The notes below the pieces were generated by a model. That model did no database searches. It was given only the letters and a program-made list of their open reading frames with translations, and was not told the DNA's origin. Below, piece by piece: positions 17,936 to 26,436 of a DNA stretch of 64,000 bases. Position 1 is the first letter of the stretch. Each line of letters begins with the position of its first letter. The DNA lies in NCBI RefSeq assembly GCF_003386665.1, contig NZ_QTUB01000001.1, forward strand, positions 2,976,001 through 3,040,000, given 5' to 3'. Position numbers and translations under genes: made by a program. The stretch is from Xenorhabdus cabanillasii (lineage in GTDB: Bacteria; Pseudomonadota; Gammaproteobacteria; Enterobacterales; Enterobacteriaceae).

Positions 17936-18319
17936 TCAGTCTGACATTTTTGTTCCTTGATGGAATCTTAGTTGCCATGTACCAGATGCCGATAACTGCC
18001 AAATGGATGAACGTAGCACTTTGTTATATGGATGTCCTGACTTATCCATTTCATAAGATTGATAAGTAAGAAGTACAATATTTTTATCCAAATTCTGCAT
18101 ATTAAAGTTTTTTGAAAAAATCTGTGAAATAGTACTTTTTTCTTCTTTTAATGCATCTTCCACAATTTTTTTAGTATAAACATAATCTGACTTTCCTATT
18201 TCCAGAAAATGATCATGTAAAATGGTATTTATCCATTTATTATCATTTCTTTTTTCTCTATGCAGGCTTACTTCAAGACTTTTTATCAATGCAAAAATAG
18301 TTGAGTTTTCCTGCTTCAT
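17936..18319 (-). CDS. NTF2-like (DUF4440/SnoaL-type) small protein
   Basis: A 127-residue protein with the ordinary layout of DUF4440 proteins: an N-terminal helix, HDHFLEIGKSDYVYTKKIVE, then KNIVLLTYQSYE and the closing strands LRSSIWQLSASGTWQLRFHQ. The fold is a small cone-shaped barrel used as a binding pocket or isomerase; no specific reaction can be given. AAGGTG lies four bases before the start. It is 88 bases after the polyamine fusion gene and on the same strand, so it is probably the third gene of that operon. It may bind a polyamine-related ligand, but that is only a guess from position. Confidence 0.7.
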   Translation of the reverse strand: MKQENSTIFALIKSLEVSLHREKRNDNKWINTILHDHFLEIGKSDYVYTKKIVEDALKEEKSTISQIFSKNFNMQNLDKNIVLLTYQSYEMDKSGHPYNKVLRSSIWQLSASGTWQLRFHQGTKMSD

Positions 18320-18407
18320 AGATCACCTTAAAAAATTAATGGATCAGTAAAAATAGCTATATTTATTTGTTAAATAATCTATTTACATTTAATGTATTAT
18401 CAGATAA

Positions 18408-19913
18408 TTAAAAACCTCGTTGTAGTATTTTACACTCATACTCTTGTGAATTTAATTGGCTTTGTAGCTGTTTCATAAGAGTCTCATGATGCTCAAAATC
18501 ACTACATATTAGTAAATCAAGAGCTGCATAGTTATATTCAGGCCAGGTATGTATAGTAAAATGTGACTCTGCTAATATCACAGCTCCACTAACTCCCCTG
18601 AATTTGGATTGATGAAAATGGCAATTGATAATATTAAACTTACACTTATCAGCAATATCAATCATCATGGTTTCGATAGCTGATACAGACTTTAATTTAT
18701 CTGTTTCACAATTTTTCATCCCTATAACAAGATGAGTACCGAGCTGTTTTGTGCCTGTGGAGAGACTGATTTTTTCTTGTCCACGGTATTGGAACTTAGT
18801 CCCTTTACATCTATTGCAACCGACCTCGATAAGCTGTTCTATTGTTAATATGCTTTTTCCATATCCAATAGTAAGTTGGTTATCACATGATTTGCATTGA
18901 TAAAATTTTACACGAGGATTAATTTCTCCGGTATATATTTTGTTGGAGTAAGAACTATCTTCTGAAATCATAGAATATGAACTTTGTGTAACAGAGAGAA
19001 TGTATAGATCACTGACATTCCCAATAATACTTCCACCATGGTATTGATTGAATTGTGGATAAATATTTTTGATAAAAAGGTTTTGATCGCTAAACAATTT
19101 TTGTACTTCTTGGTTTTCTTTAGGTTTTTTTTGTCCAAATGATAGTAATATTTCACTACCGTCATTTTTAGCAAAACTAATTGCCCGTGATAAAAATAAC
19201 TTTAACCCACTGAAAGTATATGGTGGATCTGTCAAGATAACGTCAAAGTATTTAGCATATTTATCTGAGTGTTTCAGGTCTACGTATTCAGTATTAATGA
19301 TAAAATTATTTTCTTTTGATACCTCTTTAATAAACTCCAATAGTTCTTTATCTATGTCTTTGACATAAATATTATCTTTGCAATAATTGCCTAGTTTTTT
19401 AAATGCCATCATTAAAGCTAACGATGTTAAATCATCATCCCCCAAAAAGAGAATTTTTTGTTTAAATACTATTGGATTATTCAGTAATAACATGACCCTG
19501 CGTATTGATGTATCCAGAGTCGCATGGGCTTGGTCTAACAGTACATTGACGCGTGGACGTTTAGCATATATAGGTGAAAGTAAATTGACTAATTCATCTT
19601 TAAAATTTCTATTTTTTTCTTTTGAAAATAATGACCTATATAATTCAGTGTCAACCAATTTGTAATTAAGTTCATTCTGTACAAACTGGATGCCTGATGG
19701 AGTTAATTTAAAAACACCTTTTTTATCAGCGTAATTTGTTTTTATTAACTCTTTTTTGAATGCAGATACTATAGGAATAGGTAATCCTGTTTTTAACGAG
19801 AGATCTTTATTTGAAGTGCGCTTTTCCAAATATAAGTGTACAAATAATTTTTCCAGTACTTCAATCGGTTGAGACAAATTCATATTGTTTTTTATAGTGT
19901 AGAGTATATTCAT
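18408..19913 (-). CDS. Fusion: BpsA-like branched-polyamine synthase + class 1b AdoMet decarboxylase
   Basis: A 501-residue two-enzyme protein. Residues about 1-335 match the BpsA family (N4-bis(aminopropyl)spermidine synthase): an N-terminal winged-helix-like part, the nucleotide/AdoMet loop FLGDDDLTSLAL near 152-163 and LTDPPYTFSG near 225. A CxxC...CxxC pair (CKSC near 338, CNRC near 367) forms a possible zinc ribbon linker. Residues about 378-501 are a SpeD domain of class 1b type: GVSGAVILAESHFTIHTWPE has the self-cleavage Glu-Ser, the following His, and the later Cys in DLLICSD. SpeD would make the aminopropyl donor used by BpsA. Enteric SpeD is class 1a, so this part is foreign to the lineage. 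AAGAGA precedes ATG 19913. Some SpeD relatives decarboxylate ornithine or arginine instead, which cannot be excluded. Confidence 0.82.
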   Translation of the reverse strand: MNILYTIKNNMNLSQPIEVLEKLFVHLYLEKRTSNKDLSLKTGLPIPIVSAFKKELIKTNYADKKGVFKLTPSGIQFVQNELNYKLVDTELYRSLFSKEKNRNFKDELVNLLSPIYAKRPRVNVLLDQAHATLDTSIRRVMLLLNNPIVFKQKILFLGDDDLTSLALMMAFKKLGNYCKDNIYVKDIDKELLEFIKEVSKENNFIINTEYVDLKHSDKYAKYFDVILTDPPYTFSGLKLFLSRAISFAKNDGSEILLSFGQKKPKENQEVQKLFSDQNLFIKNIYPQFNQYHGGSIIGNVSDLYILSVTQSSYSMISEDSSYSNKIYTGEINPRVKFYQCKSCDNQLTIGYGKSILTIEQLIEVGCNRCKGTKFQYRGQEKISLSTGTKQLGTHLVIGMKNCETDKLKSVSAIETMMIDIADKCKFNIINCHFHQSKFRGVSGAVILAESHFTIHTWPEYNYAALDLLICSDFEHHETLMKQLQSQLNSQEYECKILQRGF

Positions 19914-19924
19914 TGTAATCTCTT

Positions 19925-20438
19925 TTATATTTTCCTAGCCATATTGGTGATATAATCGAAGTGGTTTTTTATTAATTCAGTTGTTAAAATTCCTGTCAAC
20001 GCCATTGCAGTCAGTCCCTCTAAAATAAGGAAGGTTTGTTCTGCCTGCTTTTGATTAAAATCAGTTAATTTAAGAATGATTTTTATATTGGATTCATATA
20101 TTTCACGTGCAATACTATTATTGTCTGTCTGTGATTCCTGGATCATAAATTCATATCCGGCAACTCGGATAGTTTTACGGATATTTAATAATTCTGTTTT
20201 TTCATGTTCCAGATATTCAATAAATGTACTAAAATTACGTTCTGATTTCTGTAAGTTCATTTGCCGAACAAGCGCGATAAAAAATATCTTTAGTGGATTG
20301 GAAATAGCGATAAACACCACCACGACTGATTTCACATTCAGTAATAATATCAGTCATTGTAACTTGACTATACCCTTTTTTAATAAAGACTTTGTATGCT
20401 TGTTCTAAAATATATTGATGCTTTTTCTGTGCTTTCAT
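19925..20438 (-). pseudogene. TetR-family regulator of the polyamine operon, +1 frameshift in T6
   Basis: Frame one (start 20438) encodes a TetR HTH: YILEQAYKVFIKKGYSQVTM, then EISRGGVYRYFQSTKDIF. It runs out of frame at coding-strand T6 (20280-20285) and stops at 20235. The next frame continues the helical ligand-binding part (ALVRQMNLQKSERNF to NMARKI) to 19925. With five T the protein would be one chain of about 170 residues, normal for TetR. It is 11 bases upstream of the fusion gene, so it probably regulated it. If the shift is real, the operon may be constitutively expressed. Sequencing error is an alternative. Confidence 0.78.
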
Positions 20439-20887
20439 TTCATTACCTTTGAAAACGACATCAATGTCACTTTTGGAATAATCTATGTTAAATATTTTGC
20501 TTTTGCAATAAGAATATTGTCCATAAATAAGTATGAGGTTATTTTTATATAGTGATTATTATAAACTTTACTATAACGGTAGGATTAACGAACCATATAA
20601 TGTTTATTACAAGCACTTTGTAGTAGACATTATAGACAAATAGTGAAAGGGGGCTTGCGGGCAAGAAAAGAGAGATTAAGTTTAAACATGGTAAAGATGC
20701 AAGTCACATTGTTGAATATGAATTTATTTTCGTTATTACTTTCAAATGATAATTAAAATGAGAAAACTATAAGCCAGTATACATATATCATAAATAAATG
20801 AGATCTATTTATATTTGGGGGTATTTTTATGTAATGTGAATATTGTTAAAGATGGTTTGATTTCTTTATCTTTTTCGTGATTTTTAT
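20439..20887. other. AT-rich spacer between tetR and the LysR gene
   Basis: About 450 bases without a gene. It must hold the leftward promoter of the tetR-polyamine operon. I see no clear palindromic TetR operator and no terminator for the LysR gene, which reads into this region. Confidence 0.5.
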
Positions 20888-21775
20888 TTACCCGGAGAGT
20901 TGCTTTCGATTTTGAGAAACAACATCTGTTAGAAAGTCTGCGACTTTCCTTATCCTGGGAGAGTGTGCCAAATCTGCCTGAATAACAAGCCAAAGAGGTC
21001 GTTCTAATTCCGGTTGCTGTGAAACACAAATAAAATCTGTAGTGTTGGCAATAAAGTGGGGCAGTATTGCCAATCCTAAACCTGCTTTTACCGCTGCAAT
21101 TTGGGCTGAAAGTGAAGTTGTAGCTATAGAGAGTGGGCGGCCTTTCAGGATTTTCTCTATCCATTTGGATGATGGGAGTTGCAGGTATTCATCAGTCCAA
21201 CTGATAAAGTGGAAGTTATCATATGTGCCTTCAGATATCTTAGCCGGATGATTTATAAAATATTTTTCACTGGCATATAATCCAAAACCCAATATACCTA
21301 ATTGACGTACTGTAACATGACCTTGTTCAGGTCTGATAAGACGAAGGGCTAAATCAGCATCACGGCGATGAAGATTTATAGTATGTACATCAGTAATGAT
21401 TTCCAGCGTCAGATCTGGGTAGTTTTTTTGTAAGGTTGACAGATTAGGAATAATTAAATTATTGGCAAGAAGTTCGGTTGTTGCGAGGCGGACTTTACCA
21501 GCGATTTTTGTACGTATGTCAGCTTCAGTCAGAAATGAATTGGCAGCTATTTCCATTATCTTGGCTTTTTCCAGTAGTTCTCTTCCATCTTCCGTTAACT
21601 GATAACCTGTCTGATGACGGAGGAATAAAGGCATTCCGAAAGTTTTTTCAAGCCGTTCAATTTTTCGCGATACCGTTGCGATACCAACACTAAGGAGCGT
21701 TGATGCATTACTGATAGTTCCGGTTTGTGCGACTGCCAGGAATACTCGAATATCATCCCAACTAAATGATTGCAT
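20888..21775 (-). CDS. LysR-family transcriptional regulator
   Basis: A 295-residue LysR protein. The N-terminal winged HTH is clear (WDDIRVFLAVAQTGTISNAS; VGIATVSRKIERLEKTFGMP), followed by the periplasmic-binding-like effector domain (LATTELLANNLIIPNLSTLQ; VKAGLGLAILPHFIA). The subgroup has ADLALRL and begins with WDDIRVFLAV. It is divergent from an EamA-type exporter 126 bases away, which is the most probable target. The ligand is unknown. The stop is just upstream of an AT-rich spacer with no gene. Confidence 0.88.
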   Translation of the reverse strand: MQSFSWDDIRVFLAVAQTGTISNASTLLSVGIATVSRKIERLEKTFGMPLFLRHQTGYQLTEDGRELLEKAKIMEIAANSFLTEADIRTKIAGKVRLATTELLANNLIIPNLSTLQKNYPDLTLEIITDVHTINLHRRDADLALRLIRPEQGHVTVRQLGILGFGLYASEKYFINHPAKISEGTYDNFHFISWTDEYLQLPSSKWIEKILKGRPLSIATTSLSAQIAAVKAGLGLAILPHFIANTTDFICVSQQPELERPLWLVIQADLAHSPRIRKVADFLTDVVSQNRKQLSG

Positions 21776-21901
21776 ATTATGATTTCCGTTTTTGGAAAAT
21801 TATCTTCTAATTATGACTAAATATTTCATTTTTGAACTATGCCACAATAATTCCAGTAAAAACAACCCAGTTATCTTTTTAAAAATTAAGAGGGTTAAAT
21901 C

Positions 21902-22819
21902 ATGAACATACGAATAACGCCACAGTTAGCGGTTATTCTGACGTTGATTGCGACATTTTTATGGGGTTCAAACTTTCAGGTCACCAAAATAGTTCTTGTA
22001 GATCTCCCTCCGTGGACAGCTTCTGGTGAGCGTTTTGTTTTTGCTGTCTTATGTATTTTCATTTTTATGATGTTCAGAAGAAAAATTAATGGCAGGGTGT
22101 TTAAGAAAAACTGGCTGGCTTTTATTTGCCTTGGAGGAATTGGTATCGCGGGGTTTAATGGAGCATTGTTTGTTGGTCTCCAACATGGACATCCCGTGAC
22201 TGCTGCATTAATAATGGCAACGACACCAGTTTCTGCCAATATTTTAGAAGCCATTATTAACCGCCATTTTCCTGAAATAATACGAGTGGTCGGAATGATT
22301 ATTAGCTTACTTGGTGTGGCACTAGTAATTACCAATGGTCAGTTGATTTTTGGTAGCACGCTTCATATAGAAAAAGGGGTATTGATTATTTTTGTCGGGA
22401 GTCTCGGTTGGGCAATTTATACCGTTGGAATTCGTGTATTTGTTACAGAAGCAACTCCACTTGAAACCACCAGTTGGACAATGTTTTTTGGCATGATTAT
22501 ATTGGTAATAGTTGCAATTTCTGTTGAATCTCCTGTTCCTGCATTATTATCAGCACCACTTGAGAGCCATTTGGCGAGTATTTATATGGGTATTGCTGGT
22601 TCTTTTCTTGCCTATCTTTTTTGGAATATAGGCATTACTGTTCGTGGGGCAGGTAAGACAGCAATATTTTTTAATTTTGTACCTATTTTTGCATTGATGA
22701 TACAGATAATTGTAGAGAACAGGTTCAGCTTAATTCAGTTTATTGGTAGTACTCTTACTATTATAGGCGTCCTGTTGGGGCAAGGTACTATCAAAATATT
22801 CCAAAGAACGCTGCTGTGA
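21902..22819 (+). CDS. EamA/DMT-family metabolite exporter
   Basis: A 305-residue inner-membrane protein with ten predicted helices in two EamA repeats, roughly 1-145 and 155-300. It starts MNIRITPQLAVILTLIATFL and has the usual WGSNFQVTK after helix 1. RhaT/YdcZ-like members export amino acids, drugs or nucleotides; substrate cannot be given. AGAGGG lies seven bases before ATG. It is divergent from a LysR regulator that probably controls it. Confidence 0.85.
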   Translation: MNIRITPQLAVILTLIATFLWGSNFQVTKIVLVDLPPWTASGERFVFAVLCIFIFMMFRRKINGRVFKKNWLAFICLGGIGIAGFNGALFVGLQHGHPVTAALIMATTPVSANILEAIINRHFPEIIRVVGMIISLLGVALVITNGQLIFGSTLHIEKGVLIIFVGSLGWAIYTVGIRVFVTEATPLETTSWTMFFGMIILVIVAISVESPVPALLSAPLESHLASIYMGIAGSFLAYLFWNIGITVRGAGKTAIFFNFVPIFALMIQIIVENRFSLIQFIGSTLTIIGVLLGQGTIKIFQRTLL

Positions 22820-23131
22820 TATTGACATTATTGTGGTATCTGGCGAATTGTGGTAACCAACGAAAAAATGAATGCGATGAAACTAATTAATGACCTATGA
22901 CACACTTTGAGGAACATTTGATTGTGTGATTTAGTACTGAGTAAGACACAAGTATATGACAGTGTGGTTGCTATATGCTGACGTTAATATGGATATATAC
23001 AAAACGTCACTCAGTACTGGATCAATCCCTGTCTGACCGATTCTGGTTTGGGCAATATTATGCAGAAACCGTGATTGAACCGCCAGAAATAGCTTTGTAT
23101 CTGTGACGTCAATTATTCAATTATGGGACTA
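22820..23131. other. Scrap region with a spaced inverted repeat
   Basis: About 310 bases. Perfect 10-base inverted arms AGTACTGAGT (22933-22942) and ACTCAGTACT (23009-23018) enclose 66 bases. A short plus-strand frame after the right arm (reading ...SDRFWFGQYYAETVIEP) ends at 23106 and looks like a broken coding remnant of unknown origin. Confidence 0.4.
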
Positions 23132-23458
23132 ATGATGAAAGAACATCCTGATTTATGGATTGAACTTATGGATAGCCTGAGAAATGCTTGGCCACAGATA
23201 TCCGGTTCCTTGCTGGCTATTATGATCTGTTATGGACGTCTGATTTATGATGGTGTAGAACGAAAAAACCGCTGGGTTGAACCTTTTTTATGTGGGGCGT
23301 TGTCATGGGGATTCTCAAGCGTACTGGAGCTGGTTGGTATTCCCAGCAGTATGTCACCCGCACTTGGTGGTGCTGTGGGCTTTATTGGTGTAGAAAAATT
23401 ACGCGAAATTGCGATCCGTATCATTGATAAGCGTTTGGATGAAAAATCACATAATTAG
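23132..23458 (+). CDS. Lambda-type phage holin, orphan
   Basis: About 108 residues with three hydrophobic segments: QISGSLLAIMICYGRLIY, FLCGALSWGFSSVLELVGI and MSPALGGAVGFIGVEKL. The pattern LLAxxxxYxRxxYDG and GFIGVEKLREIAIRIIDKR matches lambda S-type holins (Phage_holin_3). Holins permeabilise the inner membrane to release an endolysin. No endolysin, Rz or other phage gene is beside it, so it is probably a prophage leftover, although an intact frame may have been kept for toxin secretion as holin-like genes have been in relatives. Starts at 23123, 23132 and 23135 are all possible. Confidence 0.72.
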   Translation: MMKEHPDLWIELMDSLRNAWPQISGSLLAIMICYGRLIYDGVERKNRWVEPFLCGALSWGFSSVLELVGIPSSMSPALGGAVGFIGVEKLREIAIRIIDKRLDEKSHN

Positions 23459-23549
23459 AGGCTATTGATATTTTGTGGCCGATAATGGGAAGGTTATCGG
23501 TCACTGCGGGGCAGGTATAAGGCCCGTCAATAAAGACGTGGCCACCCTG

Positions 23550-23766
23550 AGTTTGCTACATTCTGGTATTTACCTGCCAAAGTTTAATCAACATGCGAGT
23601 CAGATAACTATCTCTATAATTACCTTAGCTGAATTGATCTTTAGTACAGAAAAAGCTCAAATCCTGAAATAAACCTTGCAACAGTCGAGAAGTTTACATC
23701 AAGATCAACAATCTTTCCTTATGATGCACAAGCCGCATTTCACTACGGTAATTTAGCATATGCCAG
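23550..23766 (+). pseudogene. vapC (PIN-domain toxin) fragment, frameshifted
   Basis: The frame ending at 23672 carries FNQHASQITISIITLAELIF and STEKAQ, matching the central part of VapC toxins. After a one-base deletion near 23660 the next frame continues the family: NPEINLATVEKFTSR, then FPYDAQAAFHYGNLAYA. The N-terminal metal-binding part (MxxLDTN) is missing and no C-terminal part or vapB antitoxin is found. It is a dead remnant. Confidence 0.75.
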
Positions 23767-23798
23767 CTAATCAGCCTCCGAGGTATTCTGACATACCA

Positions 23799-24581
23799 TT
23801 ATTGCCGGAGGTAAATTTGCGGCTGGTAAGTTTCAGGATGTTGGGTTACGCCTAAATCAGCCCGATACCATTGTTTAAGGATATCATCCCGCAGGACATC
23901 CTGTGGTGTGCCGGATGCGACTAACTTTCCTTGATGTAATAGGATAATTTTATCCGCATAGAGTGCAGCCAGATTTAGATCGTGCAATACGCAGCAGACA
24001 GCAAGAGGGCGTTGGCGGGTCAGGTTATGAACAAGTCGCAATGTATGCTGTTGATGGTAAAGATCCAATGCTGAGGTTGGTTCATCCAAAAACAGACAGG
24101 ACTCTGTTGGCTCTGGATGCCAGAGTTGAGCCAGAGTCCTTGCCAATTGAACACGTTGTTGTTCTCCGCCAGAGAGTTGCTGATAATTCCGATACCTCAG
24201 TTCATTACACTCTGTTAATGCAATTGCATCATCAATAGCGATTTGTTTATGTGCGTTTTCATGGGGGACTCGCCCCATTGCAATAATTTCTTCCACGCTG
24301 AAAGGAAAAGAAAGCGAACTGTATTGCCGCATTACTGCACGGATCCGTGCAAGTTTTTGGGTTGGCCATTGGGACAGCGGGATCCCTTGTAACAGGCATT
24401 CGCCACTGTTTGGTGAAACATAACCGGTTAACAGCCGTAATAGCGTGGATTTACCTGCGCCATTGGGGCCAATAATTGCAACAATTTCTCCTTGATGGAT
24501 AGAGAGCGAAACCTCTTTGATGATTTGGCGCTGCCCAATAAAGTAGTTCAGATTTTTGGCTTCAAGTAAACTTTTTGACAT
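23799..24581 (-). CDS. hmuV: Haem ABC transporter ATPase HmuV
   Basis: The ATPase of the inner-membrane haem importer, 260 residues from ATG 24581, which has GGAG six bases upstream; a longer start at 24593 overlaps the hmuU stop. It has Walker [10 protein letters not shown], the signature [16 protein letters not shown], Walker B CLFLDEP and the H-loop in [13 protein letters not shown]. It is the last gene of hmuRSTUV. It pairs with HmuU and drives release of haem from HmuT into the cytosol. Confidence 0.95.
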   Translation of the reverse strand: MSKSLLEAKNLNYFIGQRQIIKEVSLSIHQGEIVAIIGPNGAGKSTLLRLLTGYVSPNSGECLLQGIPLSQWPTQKLARIRAVMRQYSSLSFPFSVEEIIAMGRVPHENAHKQIAIDDAIALTECNELRYRNYQQLSGGEQQRVQLARTLAQLWHPEPTESCLFLDEPTSALDLYHQQHTLRLVHNLTRQRPLAVCCVLHDLNLAALYADKIILLHQGKLVASGTPQDVLRDDILKQWYRADLGVTQHPETYQPQIYLRQ

Positions 24582-24592
24582 TATCGGCTCCA

Positions 24593-25621
24593 TTACAAAC
24601 GGCCTTTTGATGGTTTAAGGATTAACCCTAAGAAATAAGGGGCACCAATTAAACCGGTAATCAGACCGACCGGCATTTCAGCGGGAGCAACTAACGTTCT
24701 GGCCAATGTATCCGCAGTTAACAAAAGACATGCTCCACCCAGTGCTGATATTGGTAATAACCAGGAATGGTCGCCGCCAAACCGCAATCTGGCAAGGTGG
24801 GGAATAACCAAACCAATAAAGCTGATAACACCACTCAACGCGACTGCACAGCCAATCAGCAAGGCACTAAGCAGAAGTAACTGAAACTTAGTTTGTTGGA
24901 CATTAATGCCTAAATAGTGGGCTTCTTCATCGCCCAATTGCAGCAGATTGAGTTTTCGAGACTGACTGAGTGCTAACAGGCTGACGGGAATAATAATAGA
25001 AGCTGCAATAATCAGTGTCGGCCATTCAATCTGGCTCAGTGAACCCATCATCCAAATGGTAAACTGACGTAATTGTTGGTCATTACTGATATAGCTCAAT
25101 ACACCGATAAATGACATACATAGTGCATTAATGGCGATACCTGCAAGCAGCAATTTCGATAAATTGCCGTGGCTATATTTATTTAATGAAAAGATCAGTA
25201 ATGAGACTAATAAACTACCACTAAAAGCTGCAATAACATGACCGTACAACGCAATACTTTCAGGTAACATGTCATCTGGTAAAGAGAAAGGCAAAAAGGT
25301 GGGCACAACAATGGTTATTGCCACAGTCAGTGCCGCACCACTGCTGATCCCTAATAATCCGGGATCAGCAAGAGGATTACGAAATAATCCCTGCATTATG
25401 GCACCGGAAACAGCCAGTGCACCGCCAATCAAAATCGCCAATAGAATACGCGGCAGCCGGATATTTAACCAGATTTGCCACTGTGGGTCATCCAAAGAGG
25501 ATTCCCACAGAGTTTTAAAAGAAAGAGGCAATGCCCCCATATTGGCTGAACTGATTGCCAGAATAAATAGCAATACGCCCAGTAACATCAAACCAAAGCT
25601 GGGGGATTGGGTTCGACTCAT
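24593..25621 (-). CDS. hmuU: Haem ABC transporter permease HmuU
   Basis: A FecCD-family permease of 342 residues with nine or ten membrane helices. Typical segments are [40 protein letters not shown] and the [19 protein letters not shown] coupling region. It overlaps the hmuT stop by four bases, which suggests coupling. It forms the channel through which haem passes from HmuT. Confidence 0.95.
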   Translation of the reverse strand: MSRTQSPSFGLMLLGVLLFILAISSANMGALPLSFKTLWESSLDDPQWQIWLNIRLPRILLAILIGGALAVSGAIMQGLFRNPLADPGLLGISSGAALTVAITIVVPTFLPFSLPDDMLPESIALYGHVIAAFSGSLLVSLLIFSLNKYSHGNLSKLLLAGIAINALCMSFIGVLSYISNDQQLRQFTIWMMGSLSQIEWPTLIIAASIIIPVSLLALSQSRKLNLLQLGDEEAHYLGINVQQTKFQLLLLSALLIGCAVALSGVISFIGLVIPHLARLRFGGDHSWLLPISALGGACLLLTADTLARTLVAPAEMPVGLITGLIGAPYFLGLILKPSKGRL

Positions 25622-26436
25622 TGCACTTTCTCCGCAGCCTCACGGACTTGTTTCATCACTTCCGGGGTGTGGATACCGAATCCGAGCAAGCTCATTTCAT
25701 CCACAACGACAACCTGTTTTTTCTTTCCTGCCGGAGTAAAGTTCAAGCCCGGAAGTTGCCATAGTTTTTCCTCACCACCCAGCGTTTTCAGTCCTTCGGT
25801 GCTGACCAGCAGCAAATCAGGCTGGCTGGCGATAACTCCTTCCTGAGATAAAGGGCGGTATCCTTTAAATCCCTGCATGGCATTTTTGGCACCAATGGCA
25901 TGAATAATCTTATCCGCAGCGGTTTGTTGGCCGGCTGCCATTGGCATAATCCCTCCGTGACTCATAACAAACATCACTTTTGTGGGAATGTCTGACGTAG
26001 GGATTGCGGCCAATTGTCGTTGATATTGAGTGATTAGCTCTTCACCACGTTTTTCCTGGTTGACCGCCTTGGCGGCGGTCTTGATTTTTTCAGGAACGGC
26101 TTCTAACGAGGCTTTGCTGGTCACTTTAATAACTTTTATACCGGAATCTTCGACTTGCTTGAGTGCCAGAGAAGGTTGGGCCAATTCACTAGTGATCACC
26201 AGTGACGGGCGCATAGACAAAATCCCTTCTGAATTCAGCATTCGCATATACCCCACATCTGGCAATGAGAGTATTTCCTTAGGGTTCTGACTGGTACTAT
26301 CCCTGGCAACAACATGCTGTCCTTCGCCAAGTGCAAAAACGATTTCAGACACATCACCGCCAATTGTGACAATACGTTCAGCGGAGAACGCACTGGAGGA
26401 GATGGCAAGCATAAATGTTAGAAGCCACTTTTTCAT
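25618..26436 (-). CDS. hmuT: Periplasmic haem-binding protein HmuT
   Basis: The periplasmic substrate-binding protein of the haem importer, 272 residues from ATG 26436, which overlaps the hmuS stop as ATGA. Signal peptide MKKWLLTFMLAISSSAFSA is followed by ERIVTIGGDVSEIVFALG, the usual start of a class III binding protein. YxxMLNSEGILSMRPSLVI and the C-terminal VDEMSLLGFGIHTPEVM fit HmuT. It hands haem from the TonB-dependent receptor to HmuU. Confidence 0.94.
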   Translation of the reverse strand: MKKWLLTFMLAISSSAFSAERIVTIGGDVSEIVFALGEGQHVVARDSTSQNPKEILSLPDVGYMRMLNSEGILSMRPSLVITSELAQPSLALKQVEDSGIKVIKVTSKASLEAVPEKIKTAAKAVNQEKRGEELITQYQRQLAAIPTSDIPTKVMFVMSHGGIMPMAAGQQTAADKIIHAIGAKNAMQGFKGYRPLSQEGVIASQPDLLLVSTEGLKTLGGEEKLWQLPGLNFTPAGKKKQVVVVDEMSLLGFGIHTPEVMKQVREAAEKVQ

